A DNA stretch of 64,000 bases from Rhizobium freirei PRF 81 (GTDB lineage Bacteria; Pseudomonadota; Alphaproteobacteria; Rhizobiales; Rhizobiaceae). The position numbers were made by a program, and so were the translations under genes. Position 1 is the first letter of the stretch. Every line of letters starts with the position of its first letter. Location: contig NZ_AQHN01000083.1 in assembly GCF_000359745.1 (NCBI RefSeq), forward strand, positions 202,155-266,154. Direction: 5' to 3'. Positions 53,628 through 61,957 of the stretch are shown piece by piece. The notes below the pieces were generated by a model. The model did not search any database, was not told the DNA's origin, and saw nothing but the letters and a program-made list of their open reading frames with translations.

Positions 53628-54935
53628 TCAGTTGGTGCTCTTCGGCATCAGCGCCTGGGCTGTGTCCTGGGCCGTCTTCATTGCCTGGGCGGGATCGCCG
53701 CCACCGAATACGGCCTGCTCGGCGCCATCCATCATCGCCTTGGCAATCTGACGATAGTTGGGGCCGGGGAAGGATTCCCAGGGCTCCAGTGCTTCCAGCT
53801 GCTTCAGGTTCGGCTGGACGAGCGGATGCTCCTTGACCCAGTTGCCGAGATATTGCGGATCGTTGACGATGTCGGTGCGCAGCGGCAGATAGCCGATCTC
53901 GGAGGTGATGACCGTGTAAGCGTGCTTCGATGTCATGAATTTCATGAGCTCCCAGGCAGCGCGCTGCTTGAGGGGATCGGAGCTCATGATGACCAGCGCG
54001 CTGCCGGAATTGTTCGGCCGCACCGGCTTGTCGCCGAAGCGGGGCATGGTTGTGGCGCGCAAGTCGAAATTGCCCGTGGCCCCCTTGACGAGATAGGCCT
54101 GGATCGCTGAGGTCTGCAGATACATGCCGACCGTGCCGGCGGCCATTCCGTCCATCGCGGCATTGATGTCGAGGTTGGAGTAGACGCCTGCGGCATAAAG
54201 ATCGTGCAGCATCGAAACCGCCTCTACGGCCGCCGGTTCGGCAAAGATCAGCGTCTTGCGATCGGCAGAGAGCACTCCACCATTGTTGGAGCGGATCAGC
54301 CCCTGAAACAGCCAGTCGCCTGCAGACGGCCCGAAGATGCCGGTGGCAAGGCCATCCTGGCCGGTCTTGTCGACGATTGCCTTGGCGGCGACCTTTATCT
54401 CGGACCAGGTCTGCGGCGGCTGGTCCGGATTGAGGCCCGCCTTGCGAAACAGGTCGGCATTGTAGAACAGGACCGGCGTGGAGAAAGTGTAGGCGAGACC
54501 ATAGGTCTTGCCATTATAGACGCCGAGCTTCAGGCCTTTCGGCGATATGCCCTCGAAATGAGCTGCAAGTTCTGCGGAGGGGACGACGTCTTCAAGCGCG
54601 ACGGCGCCGAGATTGTTGACGAAGAAATCGAGGTCGGAGAATACCATCTGGGCGATGTCGGGCCCATGGCCGGCGGCAACGTCGGCCTGGATGCGGGTGC
54701 TGATATCAGACGATGGAACGCCAACGCCGTTGACCTTGACATTTGGATTGGCCGCTTCGAATTCGGCGATCAGGCGCTTGGTGGCCGCGGCGCCATTGCC
54801 GGTCGAGGCAAGATTGTAGTTGTAGTAGTTGATGGTAACCGGTGTCTCCACCTTGGCCGGGACCTGGCCTGCAAGCGCTGCCGATGCGAGCGTCGCAAAG
54901 GCGAAGCTCGCGCAAAGGAACATTCTGCGTTTCAT
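53628..54935 (-). CDS. ABC transporter family 1 solute-binding protein (UgpB/MalE type)
   Basis: 435 residues with signal peptide (MKRRMFLCASFAFATLASAALA-G). Family 1 features include LIAEFEAANPNVKVNGVGV, LYAAGVYSNLD and AAWELMKFMTSKHA. The UgpB-like type binds glycerophosphodiesters, sugars or oligosaccharides. It follows a metallophosphoesterase gene by 17 bp. Specificity cannot be told from sequence. Confidence 0.9.
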   Translation of the reverse strand: MKRRMFLCASFAFATLASAALAGQVPAKVETPVTINYYNYNLASTGNGAAATKRLIAEFEAANPNVKVNGVGVPSSDISTRIQADVAAGHGPDIAQMVFSDLDFFVNNLGAVALEDVVPSAELAAHFEGISPKGLKLGVYNGKTYGLAYTFSTPVLFYNADLFRKAGLNPDQPPQTWSEIKVAAKAIVDKTGQDGLATGIFGPSAGDWLFQGLIRSNNGGVLSADRKTLIFAEPAAVEAVSMLHDLYAAGVYSNLDINAAMDGMAAGTVGMYLQTSAIQAYLVKGATGNFDLRATTMPRFGDKPVRPNNSGSALVIMSSDPLKQRAAWELMKFMTSKHAYTVITSEIGYLPLRTDIVNDPQYLGNWVKEHPLVQPNLKQLEALEPWESFPGPNYRQIAKAMMDGAEQAVFGGGDPAQAMKTAQDTAQALMPKSTN

Positions 54936-54952
54936 CTTGAATATCTCCCCGA

Positions 54953-55825
54953 TCATTCGGCAGCGGCAAGCGCCGCCTGCTCTTCGTACTTCTTGAGGAT
55001 TTCCGTCATGTCGGCGAAGGTGAAGCTATGCAGTTCGCGCCGTTCGGAAGGCTGGGGCACGAAGGAAACCGTCAGGCCGGATGGGCGTATGGTGCCGATT
55101 GCGAAGGATGCGCCGGACAGCATGCGCAGGCCCTCATGCAGATAGAGGACATCGGTGGCCGCATGCTGGCCGATGCCGACGATCACCGGGATGCCGTACC
55201 AGTTGCTGACACGGTCGAAATGGATGTGGCCGGAGAGAATGCCGATGATGTTCCGGCCTTCGAGAACGGCGCGCAGCTTTTCGGTGTCGGCGATCGCAAG
55301 CGATTCCCACTCGAGATCCGGATTGGCGTCGAGTGCCGGGGCGTGATGCATGACAAGCAGTTTCGGCAGTTCGGGATGGTTGGCAAGCTCGGCTTCGAGC
55401 CAGGCGAATTGCGATGCCTCGAAGCTGCCACCGACTTTGAACGGATGGCTGGAATCCATGACGACGATGTGGATGCCGTCGATCACGGCAGCGTGGTCAT
55501 AGGGAGCGCCGAGGTCCTCGGTACGGTCGGTCATCGCCGTGTAGAAGCCGGCGCGCTTGTCGTGATTGCCGAGCGCGTAAAGCACAGGGATGCCGAGGTC
55601 GGCTTCACCCATGATGCGCTTCAATTCCTCATAGGAGCCGACATCGCCGCGATTGGTCAGGTCGCCGCTTGCGATGATGAAGCTTGGGCGTGGCGTCAGC
55701 CGCTTGACGTCGGAGAGGATGGCGACCAGCGTCTTCGACGTTTCCGAGTAGAGGTGATCGTCCTTTACAGTCGGGTCGGAGACATGCAGATCGGTGAGGT
55801 GAACAAAGGTTGTGTGTGCCGTCAT
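54953..55825 (-). CDS. Calcineurin-like metallophosphoesterase
   Basis: 290 residues. The metal sites are Asp12-x-His14 in LTDLHVSD, Asp55 in SGDLTNRGD, GNHD at 86-89, His in VMHHAPALD and GHIHFD. The family includes GpdQ glycerophosphodiesterases and CpdA cAMP phosphodiesterases; no signal peptide, so it is cytoplasmic. It is the first gene of the ABC operon, divergent from a TetR gene. I choose ATG 55825; an extension to 56023 would cross the TetR operator. A role on a phosphodiester taken up by the transporter is inference. Confidence 0.85.
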   Translation of the reverse strand: MTAHTTFVHLTDLHVSDPTVKDDHLYSETSKTLVAILSDVKRLTPRPSFIIASGDLTNRGDVGSYEELKRIMGEADLGIPVLYALGNHDKRAGFYTAMTDRTEDLGAPYDHAAVIDGIHIVVMDSSHPFKVGGSFEASQFAWLEAELANHPELPKLLVMHHAPALDANPDLEWESLAIADTEKLRAVLEGRNIIGILSGHIHFDRVSNWYGIPVIVGIGQHAATDVLYLHEGLRMLSGASFAIGTIRPSGLTVSFVPQPSERRELHSFTFADMTEILKKYEEQAALAAAE

Positions 55826-55920
55826 GATGTCGGTTCCTGTGCGTCGTGCGCTTTCCGGTGGATGTCTTGAAAGACGCTTGCCTGTTTGACGCCATATCGA
55901 TACACAGGCGACATGACAGG

Positions 55921-55938
55921 TGAATGAAGGTTCATTCA
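55921..55938. promoter_or_regulatory. TetR operator (perfect palindrome)
   Basis: TGAATGAAGGTTCATTCA has two perfect 8-bp arms around a 2-bp centre. It ends 2 bp before the ATG of the TetR gene and is 96 bp from the start of the divergent operon, as expected for a TetR repressor controlling itself and its neighbour. Confidence 0.75.
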
Positions 55939-55940
55939 GA

Positions 55941-56537
55941 ATGGAACTAGATCCCGCTCGACGCGAACGCATTCTCGATGCCGCTGCCAAACTGATCGTT
56001 GCAAACGGTCTGCAATGTTCCATGGCAGCGATTGCGGATGCCGCCGGGGTGGCGACCGGCTCGATCTACAATTACTTCAAATCGAAGGACGATCTCATTC
56101 GCGGGGTCTATGCGCGGCTGGCGACGACCGTCGCGGCGCATCTCATTCCTTCGCCTTCCGATCCGGGCGGGCCGCGCGAGCGGATCATCCGATACATATA
56201 CGACTATATCGACTTCATCTGGCAGGATCGCCAGCGCGCGCTCCTGTTCGAATATCTCTCCAACGTGCCGCTGATTTCGGGCGAGGAACTGAATGCGATC
56301 TTCGATGAGGTGACACAGTATTCCGTTGGCCTGATGAGCACGGCCAAAGCTGAAGGCCTGCTACTGGATCTCCCGTCCTCGACCATGTCAGGCTATATCG
56401 GCGGCGGCATCCGCAACACGCTGAAATGGCGCCGCTTCAATCCCGCTCCGCTGTCGGACAGGGAGCGCGATGAAATCGCCCTCATGTCCTGGAATGCTAT
56501 CGCCGTCTCACCCGCAAGGGCGATGAGTTCTGCCTGA
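55941..56537 (+). CDS. TetR/AcrR-family transcriptional regulator
   Basis: 198 residues. The N-terminal helix-turn-helix is RERILDAAAKLIVANGLQCSMAAIADAAGVATGSIYNYFKSKDDLIRGVY. The remaining helical domain would bind a ligand. ATG 55941 is chosen; a GTG at 55920 would overlap the palindrome and lacks a ribosome site. Divergent from the metallophosphoesterase-ABC operon and very likely its repressor. Confidence 0.88.
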   Translation: MELDPARRERILDAAAKLIVANGLQCSMAAIADAAGVATGSIYNYFKSKDDLIRGVYARLATTVAAHLIPSPSDPGGPRERIIRYIYDYIDFIWQDRQRALLFEYLSNVPLISGEELNAIFDEVTQYSVGLMSTAKAEGLLLDLPSSTMSGYIGGGIRNTLKWRRFNPAPLSDRERDEIALMSWNAIAVSPARAMSSA

Positions 56538-56856
56538 CGTGATTGAGTTGAAGACTATCGTTTGGTTGCCACTTTAAGCGGTTGTTACTGAGCGGATAGC
56601 AATGACCCAACGTTGCGCTTGTCGATCGCAACGCTATTGCGATAGTTTAAATAAAATATTTAACTAACTGATATCTATATGCTTTATAGATGTCAATCAC
56701 AAGGCCCGCTCTATGCAGGTACATTTCAGCCTTACGCAGGCTATCTTGTTTAAACCACAAGCCGACCGCGGCAGGCGCAGCTGTCCGGCAAGGCCATGCA
56801 CCCGCCTCAGAAGGACCGGATACGATCTGTTTGCCGATTGCCGGACGGCTTGCAGG
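56538..56856. other. Intergenic region with two palindromes
   Basis: About 319 bp between the ends of the convergent TetR and SDR genes. ATCGCAA-CGCTA-TTGCGAT at 56625-56643 and ATCTATA-TGCTT-TATAGAT at 56673-56691 are perfect inverted repeats of 7 bp each, separated by an AT-rich run. Because both neighbours end here, they may be terminators or regulate an unseen small RNA. Confidence 0.4.
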
Positions 56857-57624
56857 TCAGATTGCGGTAAAGCCGTTATCGACGAACAGGTGGATGCCGT
56901 TGACGAAGCTGGATTCATCGGAGGCGAGGTAGAGGGCGGCTCGCGCGACATCTTCCGGCTCTCCGATGCGGCCCTGCTGCGCGGCGATCGCCGCATCCGA
57001 AACGTCGACGCCGAGCGCTTGCAGCTCGGAGACCTCGCGCAGGCCGTGCGGCGTGCGGATGAAGCCCGGGCAAACGGCGTTGCACCGTATGTTTCGATCG
57101 CGGAATTCGACGGCGATGGCGCGCGCGAACATGTGAACCGCACCCTTCGTCGTATCGTAGAGCACCTCCATCGGCGTTGCTGCAACCGCCGAGATCGATG
57201 ACGTGCAAACGATCGAGCCGCCGCCGGCTGCGATCATCCCAGGCAGGACGGCCTTGGTCATCAGGAACATCGAGCGCACGTTGACGGCGTGCAACCATTC
57301 CCAATCTTGCAGAGTGGTTTCGAGAAACGGTTTGATGACGATCGTGCCGGCGTGATTGAAGAGCACGGTCGCAGCACCGAAACGGTCCTCTATGCCTTTG
57401 ACCGCCGTATTGACGGCTGCCTCGTCCGAAACGTCGGCAACCCAATGATCGGCGATACCGCCGGCATTGCGGATCGCCTCTACAGTCTCAGCCGCAGCGT
57501 CGCCATTTCGGTCGATTATCGCGACCTCCGCACCTTCGGCCGCAAACAGGCGCGAGGCGGCCCCGCCCATTCCAGTCGCTCCGCCTGAAATGATCGCAAT
57601 CTTGTTCTTGAGCCTGTCCGTCAT
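56857..57624 (-). CDS. SDR-family oxidoreductase
   Basis: 255 residues. NAD-binding SGGATGMGG, then NHAGT in place of the usual NNAG, and the catalytic Tyr-x3-Lys in YDTTKGA with a Ser upstream in CTSSISA. It oxidises a hydroxyl or reduces a keto group. It is 149 bp downstream of the ferredoxin reductase gene in the same direction, so it is probably the last gene of the LacI-controlled leftward operon. GGAGGA precedes ATG 57624. Confidence 0.87.
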   Translation of the reverse strand: MTDRLKNKIAIISGGATGMGGAASRLFAAEGAEVAIIDRNGDAAAETVEAIRNAGGIADHWVADVSDEAAVNTAVKGIEDRFGAATVLFNHAGTIVIKPFLETTLQDWEWLHAVNVRSMFLMTKAVLPGMIAAGGGSIVCTSSISAVAATPMEVLYDTTKGAVHMFARAIAVEFRDRNIRCNAVCPGFIRTPHGLREVSELQALGVDVSDAAIAAQQGRIGEPEDVARAALYLASDESSFVNGIHLFVDNGFTAI

Positions 57625-57773
57625 TCTTCCTCCTTGGCGTTTCCCACTTGGCACGGCCGGCGGCGGCGCGCAGCACAAATTGGCGCTTCGAAGATCTCCT
57701 GAATTTTTGAGCTTGTCGACATCGTTGTGAAATAATCGCGCGTCGACCCTGGCAGCGTTCGTGCCTGAGCTTG

Positions 57774-59015
57774 TTACGCGGCTCGCGGCAGCAGGGATTT
57801 CAGGTTCGCATCGGCTGCCAGCGCTTCGATCGGCGGAATGACGCGTTTGGCGATCAGCATCTCGCTGAGCTTGATGTGCTTGGCGACCTTGTTACCGGGG
57901 CCGACGCCGCTTGCGGCGACCAACCGCTGGTCTGCGTCGAGATGAAACAGGATGAAAGCGTCGTCGCCTAGGTCTCTGCGAACGGTCGTTCGTCCCTCAT
58001 CGACAAGACCGGCGATCTGCAGCGTATGATCGAACTGGTCGGACCAGAAATAAGGGATAGCCTCATAGCTGCGTGCAGCACCCATCAGATTGGCCGCGGC
58101 AAGAATGCCTTGGTCCTGCGCATTGCGCCAGGCTTCGAGACGCAGCCGGCGCCCGCCATAGAGGGAATGCGGAAAGGAGCAGCAGTCGCCGGCGGCATAG
58201 ATATCCGCGACCGAGGTCTCCATGCACTCGTTGACGGAGATGCCGTTATCGATCGCAATGCCTGCCTGAGCGGCAAGCTCGGTACGCGGCTGCGCGCCGA
58301 TCCCGACGACCAGCACATCGGCCAAAATCACATCTCCGTCGGAAAGGGAGATGCCGACCCGCTGCTCGTCGGCTTCGATCGCGAGAACCGTCGCACCGCA
58401 TTTCAAGGCCACGCCATTGCGCTGATGCAGGGCTGCGATCGTTTCGGCAACAGGTTCTGGCACGCCGCGCTTGAGAATGCGCTCCTGCGACTCGATGATC
58501 GTGACTCTCGCTCCACGGCTGTGCGCCGAGGCGGCTACCTCCAGGCCGATGAAGCCGCCGCCGAGCACACCCACATGCATACCGGCATGAATGAAGGAGC
58601 GAAGTGCAAGCGCATCGTCGATCGTCCGCAGATAAAGGATCCGGCCGCTGGCAGGCGCGTTCGGCAGTCGTCTGGGCGTTGCGCCCGTCGTTAACAGCAG
58701 TTTGCCGTAGGGCAGCGTCCGGCCATCCGAGAGGATGAGCCGTTTTCCGGATGTATCGATTGCATCAGCCGATACGCCGCCGATATGCCCGATTGCCTGC
58801 GCGCCCAGCACGGCATCGTCGAGAACTGCGGACGCTTTGGGCTCTGCCTCATCGAGGAGAACCTGCTTGGAAAGCGGCGGGCGCTCGTAGGGAAGATGAG
58901 CTTCGTCGCCGATGAGGGTGATGGAGTGCCGGTAGCCATTCTCCCTCAGGCTCAGCGCGGCGCGCGCGCCACATTCGCCGGCGCCGACGATGATGATGCC
59001 AGTCTCGCCACTCAT
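57774..59015 (-). CDS. FAD-dependent ferredoxin reductase
   Basis: 413 residues, as in oxygenase-type ferredoxin reductases. FAD motif IIVGAGECGARAALSLRENG, HLPYERPPLSKQ, then the NAD-binding VGVLGGGFIGLEVAASA and YAAGDCCSFPH. It would pass electrons from NAD(P)H to the Rieske ferredoxin encoded just upstream; the two genes overlap by ATGA (59012-59015). The electron acceptor at the end is probably the di-iron hydroxylase at 60727-61761, which is inference. Confidence 0.9.
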   Translation of the reverse strand: MSGETGIIIVGAGECGARAALSLRENGYRHSITLIGDEAHLPYERPPLSKQVLLDEAEPKASAVLDDAVLGAQAIGHIGGVSADAIDTSGKRLILSDGRTLPYGKLLLTTGATPRRLPNAPASGRILYLRTIDDALALRSFIHAGMHVGVLGGGFIGLEVAASAHSRGARVTIIESQERILKRGVPEPVAETIAALHQRNGVALKCGATVLAIEADEQRVGISLSDGDVILADVLVVGIGAQPRTELAAQAGIAIDNGISVNECMETSVADIYAAGDCCSFPHSLYGGRRLRLEAWRNAQDQGILAAANLMGAARSYEAIPYFWSDQFDHTLQIAGLVDEGRTTVRRDLGDDAFILFHLDADQRLVAASGVGPGNKVAKHIKLSEMLIAKRVIPPIEALAADANLKSLLPRAA

Positions 59016-59329
59016 GCTCCGACACCGATCATGACGCGATCGCCTTCCACTCTGACCGGATAGGTTCTCAGATTGATGCAGACCGGTGCGCCGCGCGCTT
59101 CGCCCGTCTTGTAGCTGAAGCGACCATTATGCTTTGGACACTCGATGGTATCGTCCATGACGAGCCCATCGGCCAGATGGATCTTTTCGTGGGTGCAAAG
59201 CCCATCTGTCGCAAAATACTCGTCTTCGGGGCTGCGATAGATCGCGAATGTTCGTCCGGCGTGATCGAAGCGGACGACATCCTCCTGATCGATTTCATCG
59301 GCTGCGCAGGCATCAACCCAAGTCGTCAT
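59012..59329 (-). CDS. Rieske [2Fe-2S] ferredoxin
   Basis: 105 residues. The cluster ligands are Cys-x-His in LCTHEKIH and Cys-x2-His in CPKHNGRF. It is a soluble single-domain ferredoxin of the oxygenase type, which takes electrons from the reductase and gives them to an oxygenase. ATG 59329 is preceded by AGGAGGAAG. First gene of the leftward operon that faces the LacI gene. Confidence 0.92.
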   Translation of the reverse strand: MTTWVDACAADEIDQEDVVRFDHAGRTFAIYRSPEDEYFATDGLCTHEKIHLADGLVMDDTIECPKHNGRFSYKTGEARGAPVCINLRTYPVRVEGDRVMIGVGA

Positions 59330-59480
59330 GTCTTCCTCCTCATTGCAGCTGTCGAAAGGCGCGAAAGCTGTCGTCTGATCTTGGGAATAAGTCGACGTTG
59401 CGCTTTGATCGCGCTTCGTTTTCCTCTCCCGGCTGGTTTCGAGCATGCGCGAGATAGGCCTTCACTTTCCACGCCGATTA

Positions 59481-59496
59481 TGATCATTTTTCATCA
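59481..59496. promoter_or_regulatory. Putative LacI operator 1
   Basis: TGATCATTTTTCATCA, in the gap between the Rieske gene and the LacI gene, 12 bp before the LacI ATG. On the other strand it reads TGATGAAAAATGATCA, which matches the site at 62969-62984 at 14 of 16 positions. Confidence 0.6.
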
Positions 59497-59508
59497 AGGA
59501 GGAGCGGA

Positions 59509-60549
59509 ATGAAGAAGGCACGTCTGGTGGATATCGCTGCGGCCGCAGGCGTCGGCCTTGCGACCGTGGAGCGCGTTCTCAACGAACGCGGCAGCGTCAG
59601 GCCGCAGACTGCGGAAAAGGTGGTGCTGGCGGCCAAGCGGCTGGGCTATAAGGGGCTGATCCCGAGCCTTTATCGCGGCACGATCCGCATCGAGGTGCTT
59701 CTGGTCAGGCCGGAGTCGCCGTTCTTCAGCAGGCTCAACCGTGCCTTCGAGCGGGTCGCCGCCTCGTTGGATAGCTCCATCACGGTCCATCGGACCTTTA
59801 TCGAAGAGAACGACATCGAGAAATTTGCCGCGCACATCACCAATAGCAGCATTCGGCGGCATGGCCTGATCGTCGTGGCCATCGAGCATCCGAAAATCAG
59901 GGAAAGCTTGAGAAAGGCGCGTGCTGCCGGCATCGAAGTCGTCCAGATCGTCTCCTACCTCACCGGCAGGGACGACGTGTTTGTGGGGATCGACAATTAT
60001 GCCGCGGGCCGAACCGCCGGCTTCTACATGTCGCGCATGCTTAGGCACGCGACGGGAGGCATCGTCGCTATCTGTCATAGCTGGGCCTATCAGATCCACA
60101 AGGAGCGTATTCGCGGCTTCTCCGATTATCTCGGGTCCGATGGCAGCACCGCCCTGCAGTTTTCAGAGGTCGTGTTCGGGCTGGATGACGACGTGAAATC
60201 CGCCGAAATGATGACGCAGGCACTGCGTCGGTGTCCGGATCTTGTCGGTGTCTACAATGCCGGCGGCGCCAATCTCGGCGTCGGCTCTGTCCTTCAGCGC
60301 TTTCGGGAACAGCAAGGAAAGGAGTTCGTCTGGATAGGGCATGAACTCAACGATGAAACCCGCCGCTTCATATCGTCGGGGCTGATGACGCTCGTTCTCG
60401 ATCAGGCGCCGGAAACCCAGGCAAGGCGTGCGCTGGATACGATCCTATCGCGAATGGGGATCATTGACGTGCCTGTCAGCCAGGACCCGGTGCCGTTTCT
60501 GACCTACACCGCGGAAAATATCAGTCAACAACAAATCACTGGTAAGTGA
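59509..60549 (+). CDS. LacI-family transcriptional regulator
   Basis: 346 residues. The N-terminal LacI helix-turn-helix is ARLVDIAAAAGVGLATVERVLNERGSV; the rest is a periplasmic-binding-type effector domain with GIDNYAAGRTAGFYMSRML, RIRGFSDYL and VYNAGGANLG. It resembles the subgroup that regulates inositol- and sugar-related operons. AGGAGCGGA lies before ATG 59509. Likely regulates itself, the Rieske-reductase-SDR operon, and the binding-protein/hydroxylase and isomerase genes, through the shared operators. Confidence 0.9.
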   Translation: MKKARLVDIAAAAGVGLATVERVLNERGSVRPQTAEKVVLAAKRLGYKGLIPSLYRGTIRIEVLLVRPESPFFSRLNRAFERVAASLDSSITVHRTFIEENDIEKFAAHITNSSIRRHGLIVVAIEHPKIRESLRKARAAGIEVVQIVSYLTGRDDVFVGIDNYAAGRTAGFYMSRMLRHATGGIVAICHSWAYQIHKERIRGFSDYLGSDGSTALQFSEVVFGLDDDVKSAEMMTQALRRCPDLVGVYNAGGANLGVGSVLQRFREQQGKEFVWIGHELNDETRRFISSGLMTLVLDQAPETQARRALDTILSRMGIIDVPVSQDPVPFLTYTAENISQQQITGK

Positions 60550-60554
60550 CAAAT

Positions 60555-60588
60555 CCGGAGCCCGCGGAAGGAGGGCCGCAGGCTCCGG
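60555..60588. terminator. Hairpin after the LacI gene
   Basis: CCGGAGCCCGCGG pairs with CCGCAGGCTCCGG (one mismatch) over an 8-base loop. Lies between the convergent LacI and hydroxylase genes. It lacks a T-run, so Rho-independent action is uncertain. Confidence 0.55.
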
Positions 60589-60726
60589 CATTTCCCGCCA
60601 TCATCGGCCGCTTGGACCGGTGGCGGGGGGAGACCCAAAATGATGCATATGGAGCACGAAGATCACTCGGCAAGGCCTTGAGATCGTTGCAATAGCCGCA
60701 AAGATCTGGCCGGCCTTTAGTTCGCT

Positions 60727-61761
60727 TCAGCTCGGTGTGCCGGAGCGGCGAGCCTGTTTCTCGGCATATTTTTTCGCACGCTCCATGAAGCGCTTGTTCA
60801 TGCGGTCCTCGGCCTCCTTCGAGCCGTCGTGAAAGGTGCCGAACCATTGGTCGAGCGGAATGACGCCGTCCGCATAATTGCACTCGAAGAACTTGTGATG
60901 GAGATAGTGGTCGTAAGCATGGGTATCGATCCCCGAATTCTCGCCGATCACGATCTTGTCGAAGCCGGCATGGCCCGGTGCTGGCGCAAGAGCGGTGTGC
61001 GTCAGATGGAACAGGGCATGCACCGGATTGGACGGTACGATCCAATGGATGAGAACGCCCGAAAAATACAAAAGATGCTCGACCGGGTGCATGGCGAGGC
61101 CGGACCACGGGCCGGGATTGACGTTGTTGTGATGCAGCTTGTGGACCGCATGGTAAAGCGGCGGCCAGTGGATCAGGCGATGCACCAGATAGAAATGCAG
61201 ATCGCGGAATGCCGGGATCAGCAGCATGATGATGGCGCAATAGATCGGGTGTTCGGCAAAATCGACATAGGGAATGATGCCGTTCGCAAAAGCCCAGAGT
61301 GTCAGTACCTCGAAGGCCGTCCAGAAGGGCACAGCGCTTGCAAAGGTCCAGATCACGTTGTCGACGGTCTGGTTGTTGAAGAGGAAGGCGGAGTTATCCT
61401 TCGACGGCCACTTGCTATTGTATTTGAAACTCGTGCCCTGCTTCTTCTGCATGTAGAGGCGCAGGTGGAAGGCGCCGAAGAACAGGAAGACCAAAGCGGC
61501 ATTGCGCAGAAGAAGATAGGCGATCCAGCCCGGCGCTAGCGTCTTCATCGTCTCCATGGAGGGCGTCGCATAGAGCCACAGTAGCGTTGCAACGACGGCA
61601 TAGACCACGTTCCAGGGCATCAGATAGCCCGGGTATCCGAAGAACCATTTCAGGAACGCGATCGGCTTGGCCGGCCAGATGAAGACCGGCGGATATTGCA
61701 GCAGCTTGTTGGGTTTCCAGTCTCCGCGCTTATCGCGCGTGCCGAAGAGCGTGTCGTCCAT
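60727..61761 (-). CDS. Fatty acid hydroxylase/sterol desaturase-family di-iron oxygenase
   Basis: 344 residues. The His clusters of the family are present: HFYLVHRLIHW (HxxxH), HAVHKLHHNN (HxxHH) and YDHYLHHKFF (HxxHH). At least four hydrophobic segments put it in the inner membrane. It would insert oxygen or hydroxylate a substrate with electrons from a ferredoxin. No other oxygenase is present for the Rieske pair encoded 1.4 kb away, so this is the likely partner. ATG 61761 is chosen. Confidence 0.85.
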   Translation of the reverse strand: MDDTLFGTRDKRGDWKPNKLLQYPPVFIWPAKPIAFLKWFFGYPGYLMPWNVVYAVVATLLWLYATPSMETMKTLAPGWIAYLLLRNAALVFLFFGAFHLRLYMQKKQGTSFKYNSKWPSKDNSAFLFNNQTVDNVIWTFASAVPFWTAFEVLTLWAFANGIIPYVDFAEHPIYCAIIMLLIPAFRDLHFYLVHRLIHWPPLYHAVHKLHHNNVNPGPWSGLAMHPVEHLLYFSGVLIHWIVPSNPVHALFHLTHTALAPAPGHAGFDKIVIGENSGIDTHAYDHYLHHKFFECNYADGVIPLDQWFGTFHDGSKEAEDRMNKRFMERAKKYAEKQARRSGTPS

Positions 61762-61883
61762 GATGTGCCTCCCAGTTTGCGGAACGATGCGGTCAGTGTC
61801 GGCGGCGTCGGCTCGAAACGACAGCATTGATTTGATGAAATTTGCTCACGGCGGCGGAAGGTGCGCCAGCTGAGCTCGGGGAT

Positions 61884-61949
61884 GGGAAGGAGAGACCGGA
61901 GGTCACTCCTTCCCGTGCGCCGGCAAGCCGTGCTCCTCATTGCCGGCGC
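61884..61949 (-). other. Tandem stem-loops after the binding-protein gene
   Basis: Hairpin 1: GCGCCGGCAA (61917-61926) with TTGCCGGCGC (61940-61949), perfect. Hairpin 2: GGGAAGGAG (61884-61892) with CTCCTTCCC (61906-61914), with a further GACC/GGTC pairing inside. Both lie between the binding-protein stop (61958) and the hydroxylase gene, so a terminator or processing site may separate the two. Confidence 0.7.
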
Positions 61950-61957
61950 TTGTCTTC

